From: Roseiarcus sp963842835
GTDB lineage: Bacteria; Pseudomonadota; Alphaproteobacteria; Rhizobiales; Beijerinckiaceae
Length of the DNA: 64,000 nucleotides
NCBI GenBank assembly: GCA_963842835.1
Contig: CAWJIB010000009.1
Location: forward strand, 372,001 to 436,000
Direction: 5' to 3'
Of the stretch, positions 1 to 7,624 are shown one piece after another (the first letter of the stretch is position 1; the number at the start of each line of letters is the position of its first letter). The notes beneath the pieces were generated by a model. The model made no database searches. It saw only the letters and a program-made list of their open reading frames with translations, and was not told the origin of the DNA. Both the position numbers and the translations under genes were made by a program.

Positions 1-119
1 ACGGCTTCGCCGGCGTCGGCGAACGGGTGATCGTCGTCGCCGGCATTCCCTTCGGCACGCCCGGCGCCACGAACAATCTGCGCATCGCCGTGGTCGGCCC
101 GGACGGCGGCGCGGTCTGA
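1..119 (+). CDS. pyk: Pyruvate kinase, C-terminal end (partial)
   Basis: Only the last 38 codons are present; the gene enters from the left edge and stops at TGA 117-119. The visible residues include ERVIVVAGIPFGTPGATNNL followed by RIAVVG, the pattern that closes the C-terminal domain of alphaproteobacterial pyruvate kinases (phosphoenolpyruvate + ADP to pyruvate + ATP, last step of glycolysis). The identification rests on this short tail alone. The next gene is convergent, 23 bases away. Confidence 0.75.
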   Translation, partial: GFAGVGERVIVVAGIPFGTPGATNNLRIAVVGPDGGAV

Positions 120-142
120 GCGCTCGCGCGTCGGGCGAGGCC

Positions 143-1141
143 TCAGGCGGGCAGCGAGGCCGCGCTGGTCGAACCAGACATCTCGCGCCGCCGCGCGCGC
201 GCGTCCACCTCGACGATCGCCGCCACGACGCTTTCGGGCGCGCTGTGGTGCGGCGAATGGCCGACGCCGGCAAGCGTGGTCAGCGTCGCGCCGGGAATGT
301 CGCGCGCGCAGCCGGCCGAATGAATATGCGCGTAGACGATCCCGTCGGAATCGCCGGTGACGATCGCGGTCGGCGCGCGAATCGCGCCGTAGCGCGGCGA
401 CAGCGCCGCCACATAGGCCTCGAGATCGACCACGTCCTCCGCGTTCGCCTTGAAATGCCGCGGCCGCAGCACGAGGGGAAGGCGCGTCCTGGCGATGTAG
501 TCGGGCGGCGTCGGATTGGGCTCGAAGACTTCGCGCGCGCCGGCGCTCATGCTCGCAAGGCCCGCGGGCAGGACGATCAGGCGGCGAAACAGCGGCCCAA
601 GCGCTCGCGAGGCCGCGAGCGTGTAATACCAGGCCACGCCGCCCGGCCAGGGGTGGCTGACCGGCGAGAGAAGCACGAGGCCGCGCACGAATTCGGGCGC
701 GTTCAACGCCATGGCGAGGCCGAGAACGCCAGCGAGCGAATGAACGACGACGACCGCCCGAGCGACGCCGCGGCGCGCCAGCGCTTCGCGCAGCATCCGC
801 GCTTGGCCTTCGGGCGAGGCGGCGGCCCGCGCCGACGGACGCTCGCTCCAGCCATGCCCCGGACGATCGACGGCCAAAACACGAAACCCGAGCGCGGCGA
901 GACGATCGGCGAGAGCGACGCTCATGTCGGCGAAATTGCCCGAGGCGCCGTGGACGAGCAGAACGGCGCCGCGTTCGGGGCCATCGGGAGCGCGCTCGAC
1001 GACATGGATCGCGCCGGCGCCGGTCTCGACGAGCTTGCCGACGGGCGGAAAGCGCGCCTCGATCCGCTTCGTCTCGACGAAGGTGAAGAGGAAGAGGCCG
1101 ACGAAGCAGGCGGCCGTCAAACATGCGAGCCCCGCGATCAT
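143..1141 (-). CDS. Alpha/beta hydrolase, membrane-anchored
   Basis: 332 residues. An N-terminal hydrophobic helix (about residues 2-22) is followed by an alpha/beta-hydrolase fold: oxyanion segment LLVHGASG near residue 62, nucleophile elbow VVHSLAG (Ser about 134), acid in VTGDSDG, and catalytic His in GVGHSPHH near the C terminus. The arrangement is Ser-Asp-His as in lipases, esterases and haloperoxidase-like hydrolases; the substrate cannot be named. It probably sits in the cytoplasmic membrane through the N-terminal helix. It follows the TPR gene on the same strand and may share its transcript. Confidence 0.8.
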   Translation of the reverse strand: MIAGLACLTAACFVGLFLFTFVETKRIEARFPPVGKLVETGAGAIHVVERAPDGPERGAVLLVHGASGNFADMSVALADRLAALGFRVLAVDRPGHGWSERPSARAAASPEGQARMLREALARRGVARAVVVVHSLAGVLGLAMALNAPEFVRGLVLLSPVSHPWPGGVAWYYTLAASRALGPLFRRLIVLPAGLASMSAGAREVFEPNPTPPDYIARTRLPLVLRPRHFKANAEDVVDLEAYVAALSPRYGAIRAPTAIVTGDSDGIVYAHIHSAGCARDIPGATLTTLAGVGHSPHHSAPESVVAAIVEVDARARRREMSGSTSAASLPA

Positions 1142-1184
1142 CGGCGCCCGCGGCCCCGAAGCGGACGTGCCTCGGCCCGCGCCG

Positions 1185-1778
1185 TCACAGCGCCCGGCCC
1201 GCGAGCGCGGCCTTGAGCCGCGCCGCCGCTTCGCTCGTCGGGCGCCATTGCGGAGCGATCGTCAGGGCGCGTTCGTAGGCGCGCAAGGCCTGTTCGCGAA
1301 GGCCGCTGTCCTCCAGAATCATTCCCATCGCCGCCAGCGCGCCGAGATGGCGAGGATCGCGCGCGAGCGTCTGGGCGATGTCGGCCATCGCTCCCTTGGC
1401 GTCGCCGGCGAGATAGCGCGCCGTCGCACGTTTGTTCCAGGCTTCGGCCCATTCCGGCTGCAAGCCGACGATCGCGTCGAGCAGGGCGAGCGAGACGGGA
1501 TAATTCCCGCTCTCCATCGTCGCCACGGCGCGCGCCATCAAGAGATCGCTGGTGTCGGAGCCCGATCGCAGATGGATACGGTCGATCGCGGCGACGATCC
1601 CCGCGGATTCGTCGGCGTCCTGGGTCGAGGCGAGACGGGCGAAAAGCTCGTCGAGCTTCTCGCTCGGCGACTGCGCCGCCGTCGCAGGCGGTTGAGCGGG
1701 CGAGGGCGCGTTCTGAGCCAGCGCGGGCGCGCCGAAAGCCAACAAGAGAGCGCAGGCGAACGTCGGACAGCGCGTCAT
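1185..1778 (-). CDS. Secreted tetratricopeptide-repeat protein
   Basis: 197 residues from the ATG at 1778, chosen because it begins with a signal peptide (MTRCPTFACALLLAFGAPALA, cut after ALA); a longer reading frame upstream lacks one. The mature part has about three TPR units (for example PVSLALLDAIVGLQPEWAEA and AMADIAQTLARDPRHLGALA), so a periplasmic protein-protein interaction scaffold is likely. It resembles small TPR proteins common in Hyphomicrobiales; no specific partner is indicated. Confidence 0.75.
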   Translation of the reverse strand: MTRCPTFACALLLAFGAPALAQNAPSPAQPPATAAQSPSEKLDELFARLASTQDADESAGIVAAIDRIHLRSGSDTSDLLMARAVATMESGNYPVSLALLDAIVGLQPEWAEAWNKRATARYLAGDAKGAMADIAQTLARDPRHLGALAAMGMILEDSGLREQALRAYERALTIAPQWRPTSEAAARLKAALAGRAL

Positions 1779-1862
1779 GCGCGCGAGCTTAGAGCGCCTC
1801 GCCGCGACCGTCAAAGGGCGACGCCCCACGACGGCAAAGCCTCTGGACGGGAGGCTCCGGCC

Positions 1863-1988
1863 TCAGCCCTGACGCGCCTTGAAGCGCTTCTGCGTCTTGT
1901 TGATGATGTAGACGCGGCCCTTGCGGCGCACGAGGCGATTGTCGCGATGACGCGCGCGAAGCGACTTGAGGGAATTGCGGACTTTCAT
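1863..1988 (-). CDS. rpmJ: 50S ribosomal protein L36
   Basis: 41 residues starting MKVRNSLKSLRARHRDNRLV and ending KRFKARQG. This is the 41-residue, zinc-ligand-free form of bL36 typical of alphaproteobacteria: the CXXC and CXH zinc residues of the C+ form are absent. It is basic throughout, as expected for a protein that binds 23S rRNA. The start is the ATG at 1988. Confidence 0.95.
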   Translation of the reverse strand: MKVRNSLKSLRARHRDNRLVRRKGRVYIINKTQKRFKARQG

Positions 1989-2348
1989 GGGATCACCCAA
2001 AACAAGAAGCTGCGGGCAAGACCCACGGCGGACGATTGAGCGCGTTCCTATGCCCAATTCAGGCGCGCCGATCAAGCGCGAAGCGCGGCCTTTGTCGCCC
2101 CGGCCGGTCGGCGGGGGCTTCGCGCCCGCGCCCAATCGCCCGCGCCGGATGGCGCTGCGCGCCCGGCAGGGCCGAAGGCATTGTCTTGGATCAATGTGTT
2201 TCCCGTCCGTTTTGCTAGCCACGGCCGGTTACATCCGCCGTCAAGCCGGAGCGCCCTTTAAGTATGGCGAATTTCGCTTCTGACCGAGGGACCGGGAAGC
2301 GGAAGGGGCGGTTCTTGTGGCCAGCGGCTCAATCGAAAGGAGTGATCC
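1989..2348. other. Intergenic region between rpmJ and hsp20
   Basis: 360 bases between divergent genes, no credible ORF on either strand. It must contain the rpmJ promoter (left) and the hsp20 promoter (right). The one recognisable element is the FNR/FixK-like box listed at 2181. The left 150 bases are GC-rich with coding-like bias but stop-interrupted frames; nothing further is supported. Confidence 0.5.
2181..2194 (+). promoter_or_regulatory. Possible FNR/FixK box upstream of hsp20
   Basis: TTGTC-TTGG-ATCAA matches the FNR/FixK/Anr consensus TTGAT-N4-ATCAA at 8 of 10 fixed positions. It lies 155 bases before the hsp20 start. Control of small heat-shock, Usp and alcohol dehydrogenase genes by such regulators under low oxygen is well known; a better match in this window (17715) shows the system is probably present. 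Confidence 0.45.
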
Positions 2349-2819
2349 ATGCGCTTGCCCGTACCGACTTTTGGAGGACGCGACATCGACTTGTTCGAGG
2401 GCTTCCGCCGCGATTTCGATGACCTGTTAAGCGATTTCGGCCGCCGATTGCCGGTATCGTGGGGTCCGGCGGCCGCCCCTGACGGCTTGGCCGCCCTCGA
2501 TATCGCGGAAACCAAGGACGCCGTGGAAATTTCCGCCGAGCTGCCTGGCGTTGACGAGTCCGATGTGAAAGTCTCCATCGATGGGCAGAGCGTCGTCATT
2601 TCCGGCGAGAAGAAATCCGAGTCGGAAAGGAAGGACAAGGCCTGGCATGTCGTCGAACGCAGCTATGGCGCGTTTCGGCGGGTCGTCCCGCTGACTTTCG
2701 CGCCGGACGCGGCGAAGATCACGGCGACTTTCGACAAGGGGATTCTTCGCGTGACGGTCGGCAAACCGCCGGAAATGGTCGCCACCAAGGTCGAAATCCC
2801 CATCGGCAAGGCCAGCTGA
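2349..2819 (+). CDS. Small heat-shock protein, Hsp20 family
   Basis: 156 residues with an N-terminal arm, an alpha-crystallin domain (about residues 48-145) and a short tail. Visible family marks are ISAELPGVDESDVKVSIDG, the VISGEKK strand and the GILRVTV motif. It is an ATP-independent holdase that keeps unfolding proteins soluble in the cytoplasm. A strong ribosome site (AAAGGAG) precedes the ATG by 6 bases. It stands first in a same-strand run with a universal stress protein and an alcohol dehydrogenase, suggesting a stress or low-oxygen set. Confidence 0.92.
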   Translation: MRLPVPTFGGRDIDLFEGFRRDFDDLLSDFGRRLPVSWGPAAAPDGLAALDIAETKDAVEISAELPGVDESDVKVSIDGQSVVISGEKKSESERKDKAWHVVERSYGAFRRVVPLTFAPDAAKITATFDKGILRVTVGKPPEMVATKVEIPIGKAS

Positions 2820-2865
2820 CGCGCGACCGCGTCGCGATCGCGCCCGTCCGAGGCGCTCGACAAGG

Positions 2866-2897
2866 AATCGCCGGCGTCGCGAAGCGAGCCGGCGATT
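2866..2897 (+). terminator. Hairpin between hsp20 and usp
   Basis: Inverted repeat AATCGCCGG / CCGGCGATT (9-bp arms, 14-base loop) followed by TGGGG, so no T-tract. It may attenuate readthrough from hsp20 or protect its 3' end rather than act as a full terminator. Confidence 0.4.
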
Positions 2898-2923
2898 TGG
2901 GGTCTGGGAAACGGGAGCGAGGA

Positions 2924-3700
2924 ATGGCGTACAAGGATATTATGGTCTATCTCGATCCGACCGGCGACGCGCAGAACCGACTGCGCCTGGCCGTCTCGAT
3001 CGCGCTGGCCCATGGGGCGCGGCTCATCGGCGTCGACGCGAGCTCGGACGCGGCGTTCGTCGGTCCCTGGGGCGACAGGGCGCTGCACGTCGGCCCGGAG
3101 TTCGAAGCGGCCGTCAAGGACGCTGGGCTGGTCGGCCAATTCGTCAGTGGCGAGGCCGGGCTCCCGCACGGCGGCGAATATACTCATTGCGTCGATCTCA
3201 TCATCGCGCCCCGGCCCGAGGGCGAGGCGCGCGCGCTGATCCGCTCCGAGATTCCCGACGCGGCGCTCGTCGCCGCGGGCGCGCCGATGCTGATCTTGCC
3301 GCAGGATTGGAGGCCGGCGCCGGTCGGCGAAAGCATCGTCATCGCCTGGAACGCCAGTCGCGAGGCGACGCGCGCCGTCCATGACGCGATGCCGCTGCTC
3401 GTCAAAGCCAAGAAGGTCACGATCTTCACCTTCTCGGCGCGCCCAAGCGCGATGCGCTCGGCCTCGGAAATGCTGGCCGATCATCTCCAGCGCCACGGCG
3501 TCGTCGCCCAGATTTCCGACTGGACCAACACCGGCGACATCTCGGCGCTCGAAGCCTTGTTCGCCAGCCTCGACACGCAGGACGCCGACCTCATCGTCGC
3601 CGGCGCCTTCGGTCATTCCCGCTTGTTCGAGAGCCTGTTCGGCGGCGTGAGCCTCGATTTGATGCGTCAGCCCACGGCGCCCATTCTGATGTCCCATTAG
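2924..3700 (+). CDS. Universal stress protein, tandem UspA domains
   Basis: 258 residues from the ATG at 2924, preceded by GGGAGCGAGGA. Two UspA folds: residues 1-130 (MAYKDIMVYLDPTGDAQNRL) and about 145-258. The second carries the ATP-binding loop pattern G-2x-G-9x-G-V-S (GAFGHSRLFESLFGGVS) and ends ILMSH. Tandem Usps bind ATP and act in survival under oxygen or energy limitation. The neighbours (Hsp20, alcohol dehydrogenase) fit a low-oxygen or stress regulon. A second start codon 27 bases upstream is less well placed. Confidence 0.9.
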   Translation: MAYKDIMVYLDPTGDAQNRLRLAVSIALAHGARLIGVDASSDAAFVGPWGDRALHVGPEFEAAVKDAGLVGQFVSGEAGLPHGGEYTHCVDLIIAPRPEGEARALIRSEIPDAALVAAGAPMLILPQDWRPAPVGESIVIAWNASREATRAVHDAMPLLVKAKKVTIFTFSARPSAMRSASEMLADHLQRHGVVAQISDWTNTGDISALEALFASLDTQDADLIVAGAFGHSRLFESLFGGVSLDLMRQPTAPILMSH

Positions 3701-3710
3701 GCGCGCCGTC

Positions 3711-4697
3711 ATGATGCGCGCGATGACGCTCAGAGAGATCGGCGCGCCGCTGATTCTCGAAGAGAGGCCCAAACCCGCTCCGGCGCCGGGCGAGGCGCTC
3801 GTTCGCATCGAGGCCTGCGGCGTCTGCCGCACCGATCTGCACGTTGTCGACGGCGAATTGCCGAACCAGCGGCTGCCGATCGTTCCCGGCCATGAGGTCG
3901 TCGGCTTCGTCGAGCGGCTCGGCGCTGGCGTCGAAGGCTTGGCGATCGGCGAACGAGTCGGCGTTCCCTGGCTCGCGCATGCCTGCGGACACTGCGCCTA
4001 TTGCGACGAGGGCCGCGAGAATCTCTGCGATCACCCGGAGTTCACGGGATACACCCGCGACGGCGGCTACGCCTCGCACATGCTCGCCGACGCCGCTTTC
4101 ATACTGAAGCTCCCCGCCGACAGCGATCCGATCGCGACCGCGCCGCTGCTGTGCGCGGGGCTGATCGGCTGGCGCAGCCTGAAAATGGCGGGGCAAGGCA
4201 AGCGGATCGGCCTCTACGGCTTCGGCGCGGCTGCGCATATCGTGGCGCAAATCTGCCGCTTCCAGGAGCGCGAGGTCCTGGCGTTCACGCGGCCGGGCGA
4301 CGAAGCCGCGCAGCGATTCGCGCGCGCGCTCGGCGCATCCTGGGCGGGCGGCTCCGACGAAGAGCCGCCCGAGCCGCTCGACGCGGCGATCCTGTTCGCT
4401 CCCGTAGGGGCGCTCGTTCCCACCGCGCTGCGCGCGGTGCGCAAAGGCGGGCGGGTCGTCTGCGGCGGCATCCACATGAGCGACATTCCGAGCTTTCCCT
4501 ATCGCTGGCTGTGGGAGGAGCGCCAAATCGTCTCCGTCGCCAATCTCACGCGCCGCGACGGCGTCGAGTTTTTCGAAGTCGCGGCCAAGGCGGGCGTGCG
4601 CGCCGAGACCCATCCCTACGATCTCGCCGACGCCAATGTCGCGCTCGCCGATTTGCGCGAAGGCCGCCTGCAAGGCGCCGCCGTGCTGACGCCTTGA
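3711..4697 (+). CDS. Zinc-dependent alcohol dehydrogenase
   Basis: 328 residues, medium-chain dehydrogenase/reductase. Catalytic-zinc residues are seen in CGVCRTDLH and PGHEVVG; the structural-zinc cysteines lie in CGHCAYCDEGRENLC. The nucleotide-binding segment is IGLYGFGAAAHI, slightly unusual in having Ala after the glycine loop. The family oxidises primary or secondary alcohols, or reduces aldehydes, with NAD(P). It starts 10 bases after the usp stop, so they probably share a transcript. Related genes often sit with usp and phosphoketolase or acetate genes in low-oxygen regulons. Confidence 0.88.
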   Translation: MMRAMTLREIGAPLILEERPKPAPAPGEALVRIEACGVCRTDLHVVDGELPNQRLPIVPGHEVVGFVERLGAGVEGLAIGERVGVPWLAHACGHCAYCDEGRENLCDHPEFTGYTRDGGYASHMLADAAFILKLPADSDPIATAPLLCAGLIGWRSLKMAGQGKRIGLYGFGAAAHIVAQICRFQEREVLAFTRPGDEAAQRFARALGASWAGGSDEEPPEPLDAAILFAPVGALVPTALRAVRKGGRVVCGGIHMSDIPSFPYRWLWEERQIVSVANLTRRDGVEFFEVAAKAGVRAETHPYDLADANVALADLREGRLQGAAVLTP

Positions 4698-4783
4698 GGG
4701 GCTTGCCGGCCTTTCGCGTCCAGCCTTGACAGCCGCCGCCGTCTCGGCCCATTGCGCCGCGCGCCCCTGCCGCGGAGCCCGAA

Positions 4784-5491
4784 ATGCCCAGCCTCTCCAT
4801 CGCAGAACTGACCGAACGCTTCCCCGATTTTCGCGTCGCGCTGGTCGTCGCCGAGGATCTCAACGTCGGGGAGGCGCGCGGCGCCCGTCTACAAAGCGAG
4901 ATCGAAGCGGCGGAGGCGGAATGCCGGCGGCGCTGGGCGGGCGTCGAGCTTTCCGCCATTCCCGGAATCGCCGCCTGGCGCGCCGCCTATAAGGGCTTCG
5001 GCATCAAGAAGACGAGCTACCGCTCTTCGGTCGAGCGGCTGAGCAAGCGCGTCCTCGCCGGCGGGGCCTTGCCGCCGGTCAACGCGCTGGTCGATCTCTA
5101 TAACGCGGTGTCGTTGCAGGCGGGCCTGTGCCTTGGCTGCGACGATCTCGATCGCGTCGAAGGCGACCTCGCCTTCCGCTTTTCGCGGCCGGACGACACG
5201 TTCGTCGACATGGGCGCGGAGGCCGGCGAGGACCCGAACGATCCGCCCAAGGCCGGCGAGGTCGTCTACGCCGATGCGCGCCATGTGCTGTGCCGGCGAT
5301 GGAACTGGCGCCAGGACGCGCGCAGCGCGGTCTCGACGCGCACCCGCCGCGCGGCGCTCACCGTCCAGTCCAACGGTTTCGGCGACGTCGAGGTCGCCGC
5401 GCGGCGCGTCGCCGCGCTGATCGAGCGCGAATGTCGGGGGCGATGCCGCATCGTCGTCGCGAATCGCGGGCGGGCGAGCGTGGCGTTCTGA
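4784..5491 (+). CDS. B3/4 domain protein (PheT-like fragment domain)
   Basis: 235 residues. The central part (about 60-215) matches the B3/B4 domain of phenylalanyl-tRNA synthetase beta chains as a free-standing protein: AAYKGFGIKKTSYRSSVERL, LPPVNALVDLYNAVSLQAGL and the later DARHVLCRRWNWRQD stretch. Free-standing members are proposed to be tRNA-editing or amino-acid-binding proteins, but function is not established. It begins 86 bases after the dehydrogenase and may be transcribed alone. Confidence 0.85.
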   Translation: MPSLSIAELTERFPDFRVALVVAEDLNVGEARGARLQSEIEAAEAECRRRWAGVELSAIPGIAAWRAAYKGFGIKKTSYRSSVERLSKRVLAGGALPPVNALVDLYNAVSLQAGLCLGCDDLDRVEGDLAFRFSRPDDTFVDMGAEAGEDPNDPPKAGEVVYADARHVLCRRWNWRQDARSAVSTRTRRAALTVQSNGFGDVEVAARRVAALIERECRGRCRIVVANRGRASVAF

Positions 5492-5521
5492 GGCGCCAGG
5501 CGCTTGCGTGCACGTGAAATC

Positions 5522-5545
5522 AGACATAAATATATCTTTATGTCT
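5522..5545. promoter_or_regulatory. Palindromic operator before the ArsR-methyltransferase gene
   Basis: Perfect inverted repeat AGACATAAA / TTTATGTCT (9-bp arms, 6-base spacer TATATC). It is AT-rich in a GC-rich setting and lies 34 bases before the preferred start of the ArsR-type regulator, so autoregulation is likely. The sequence resembles the sites described for SahR, the S-adenosylhomocysteine-responsive ArsR regulator of methionine-cycle genes; the coupled metF supports that. Confidence 0.7.
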
Positions 5546-5578
5546 AGCGCGACGCATCCGGCCGGCCCTCCGCCGACA

Positions 5579-6565
5579 ATGAGCTTCGAGGCGCTCCTGG
5601 CTGGCCTCGAGGCGGCGGGCGAGGTGACGCGTCTGCGCCTCATCGGGCTTCTCTGCGAGGCCGAACTGACGGTCAGCGAACTCGTCGCCATTCTCGGCCA
5701 ATCCCAGCCGCGCGTCTCCCGCCATCTCAAGCTGCTGGTCGAAGCGGGCCTCGCCGAGCGCCAGCGCGAGGGGGCCTGGGCGTTCTACCGGCTCGCCGAC
5801 AAGGGCGGCGCGCTCGCCCGCGCGCTGATCGCCCGCATTGAGCCGGCCGATGCGACGCTCGCGGCCGACCGCGCGCGATTGGCTGTGGCGCGCGAGGCGC
5901 GCCGGCGCCAGGCCGCCGCCTATTTCGCCGAGCGCGCGGCCGATTGGGACACGATCCGCGCCCTGCACGCGCCGGAGGAACGGGTCGAAGCCGCGATCCG
6001 GGCGATGATCGGCGTGAAGCCGATCCGCGCCGTGCTGGATCTGGGAACCGGCACCGGACGCATGCTCGAACTCGCCGCGCCGCTCGCCGAGCGCGCCGTC
6101 GGCGTGGACCAGAGTCCGGCGATGCTCGCCCTCGCCCGCTCGCGCATCGACCAGAGCGGGCTGCGCAACGTGCAATTGCGCCAGGGCGACATCTACGCGC
6201 CGCCGATCGAACGCGACGGCTACGATCTCGTCATCATTCACCAGGTGCTGCATTTTCTCGACGATCCCGCGCGCGCCCTCAGCGAAGCCGCGCGCGCCTT
6301 GCGTCCCGGGGGAAGGCTCCTCGTCGTCGACTTCGCCGCGCATGGCGAAGAATTCTTGCGCGAGCAATTCGCGCATCGTCGCCTCGGCTTCTCCAACGAG
6401 GAGATCGAGGCGTTCGTCAGCGAAGCCGGCCTTACGCCGGTCGAGAGCCGGCTCGTGCCTCCGGAAGCGGGCGAGCCGGGCAAGCTCACCGTGGCGCTCT
6501 GGCTCGCGCGCGATCCGCGCGTCGTTTCCGACGATCTCCCTAAAGCCGCGATGGAGCTGGCGTGA
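5579..6565 (+). CDS. ArsR-family regulator fused to a SAM-binding methyltransferase domain (SahR-like)
   Basis: 328 residues. Residues 1-90 are an ArsR winged helix (EVTRLRLIGLLCEAELTVSE, LGQSQPRVSRHLKLLVEAGL). Residues about 125-300 are a class I methyltransferase fold with motif VLDLGTGTGRML and a DLVIIHQVLHF segment. No metal-binding cysteine pair is seen in the helix, so metal sensing is unlikely. Fusions of this kind sense S-adenosylhomocysteine or SAM and control the methionine cycle; the overlapping metF fits. The start at 5579 keeps the palindrome at 5522 outside the coding region; an ATG at 5540 lies inside it and is judged less likely. Confidence 0.85.
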   Translation: MSFEALLAGLEAAGEVTRLRLIGLLCEAELTVSELVAILGQSQPRVSRHLKLLVEAGLAERQREGAWAFYRLADKGGALARALIARIEPADATLAADRARLAVAREARRRQAAAYFAERAADWDTIRALHAPEERVEAAIRAMIGVKPIRAVLDLGTGTGRMLELAAPLAERAVGVDQSPAMLALARSRIDQSGLRNVQLRQGDIYAPPIERDGYDLVIIHQVLHFLDDPARALSEAARALRPGGRLLVVDFAAHGEEFLREQFAHRRLGFSNEEIEAFVSEAGLTPVESRLVPPEAGEPGKLTVALWLARDPRVVSDDLPKAAMELA

Positions 6566-7497
6566 TGGCGCATAATCCCGTTCGACTGAGCCGATCGGGT
6601 TCGCCCGTCAGCGTCTCCTTCGAATTCTTCCCGCCCAAGAGCGAGGAGATGGAGCGCACGCTGTGGGAGGCGATCACGCGCCTCGCGCCGCTCGAGCCCA
6701 GCTTCGTTTCGGTGACCTACGGCGCGGGCGGCACCACGCGCGAGCGCACCCACGCGACGGTCGCCCGCATCGTCGAGGAGACCCGTCTCCAGCCCGCCGC
6801 GCACCTGACCTGCGTCGGGGCGAGCCGCGAGGAGATCGACGCGGTGATTCGCGGCTATGCGCGCGCCGGGGTTCGCCACATCGTCGCCTTGCGCGGCGAT
6901 CCGCCGGGCGGCCTCGACACGCCCTATGTCGCGCCCGCGAACGGCTATCAATCGACGGCCGACCTCGTGCGCGCAATCAAGGCGAGCGGCGATTTCGAGG
7001 TTTCGGTCGCCGCCTATCCCGAGAAGCACCCGCAGAGCCCGAACCTGCTGCACGACATCGAGACGCTGAAGCGCAAGGTCGACGCCGGCGCCGACCGCGC
7101 GATCACGCAATTCTTCTTCGACAACAGCGTCTATTTCCGCTTTCTCGACATCGCCGCGGCGGCGGGAATCACGATCCCGATCGTGCCGGGGATCGTTCCC
7201 GTGCAGAATTTCAAGCAGACCGCGGGCTTCGCCAAACGCGCGGGCGCCAGCGTGCCCGCCTGGCTCGCCGAACGCTTCGAGGGCCTCGAAGACGACCCCG
7301 TCACCCGCCGCCTGGTCGCCGCGGCGGTCTGCGCCGAACAGGTGTTCGACCTCATCGACCGCGGCGTGAAGCACTTGCATTTCTACACGATGAACCGCGC
7401 GGATTTGGTGTTCGCGATTTGCCACTTGATCGGGGTGCGGCCGAGGGGCGCGATCGCCAAGCGGGCGGTCGAGATGGCGAGGCCGATTGCGCGGTGA
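6565..7497 (+). CDS. metF: Methylenetetrahydrofolate reductase
   Basis: 310 residues. Reduces 5,10-methylene-THF to 5-methyl-THF using FAD, supplying methyl groups for methionine synthesis. Family marks: VSFEFFPPKSEEME at the N terminus, VTYGAGGTTRERTH, HLTCVGASREEID, LRGDPP, the AAYPEKHPQSPN strand and ITQFFFDN. Length matches the bacterial family (about 290-310). The ATG overlaps the regulator's TGA by one base (TGATG), so translation is coupled and the regulator very probably controls it. A GTG three bases upstream is an alternative start. Confidence 0.95.
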   Translation: MAHNPVRLSRSGSPVSVSFEFFPPKSEEMERTLWEAITRLAPLEPSFVSVTYGAGGTTRERTHATVARIVEETRLQPAAHLTCVGASREEIDAVIRGYARAGVRHIVALRGDPPGGLDTPYVAPANGYQSTADLVRAIKASGDFEVSVAAYPEKHPQSPNLLHDIETLKRKVDAGADRAITQFFFDNSVYFRFLDIAAAAGITIPIVPGIVPVQNFKQTAGFAKRAGASVPAWLAERFEGLEDDPVTRRLVAAAVCAEQVFDLIDRGVKHLHFYTMNRADLVFAICHLIGVRPRGAIAKRAVEMARPIAR

Positions 7498-7500
7498 AGG

Positions 7501-7526
7501 CTTCCTTTGGAAGAGCGAGCTTTTTT
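7501..7526 (+). terminator. Possible weak terminator after metF
   Basis: A short stem CTTCC-TTT-GGAAG right after the metF stop is followed, after 7 bases, by TTTTTT. The stem is short and the T-run displaced, so only a weak case can be made. Confidence 0.3.
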
Positions 7527-7565
7527 GGTTGATTCATCACAGTCATCATCGCTCGCGATGATGGA

Positions 7566-7577
7566 GTGGACGGCCCC
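7566..7577 (+). repeat. Left subterminal inverted repeat of the IS
   Basis: GTGGACGGCCCC, exact reverse complement of 8935-8946. It lies 48 bases before the transposase start. Confidence 0.8.
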
Positions 7578-7624
7578 ACCCTAACGGCATCAAGTGCCAA
7601 GACGTGGTCGCTGGAGCGCCACCA

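Noticed and set aside
2260..2290. TGGCGAATTTCGCTTC before hsp20 as a sigma-54 promoter
   Set aside because: GG and GC are 8 instead of 10 bases apart.
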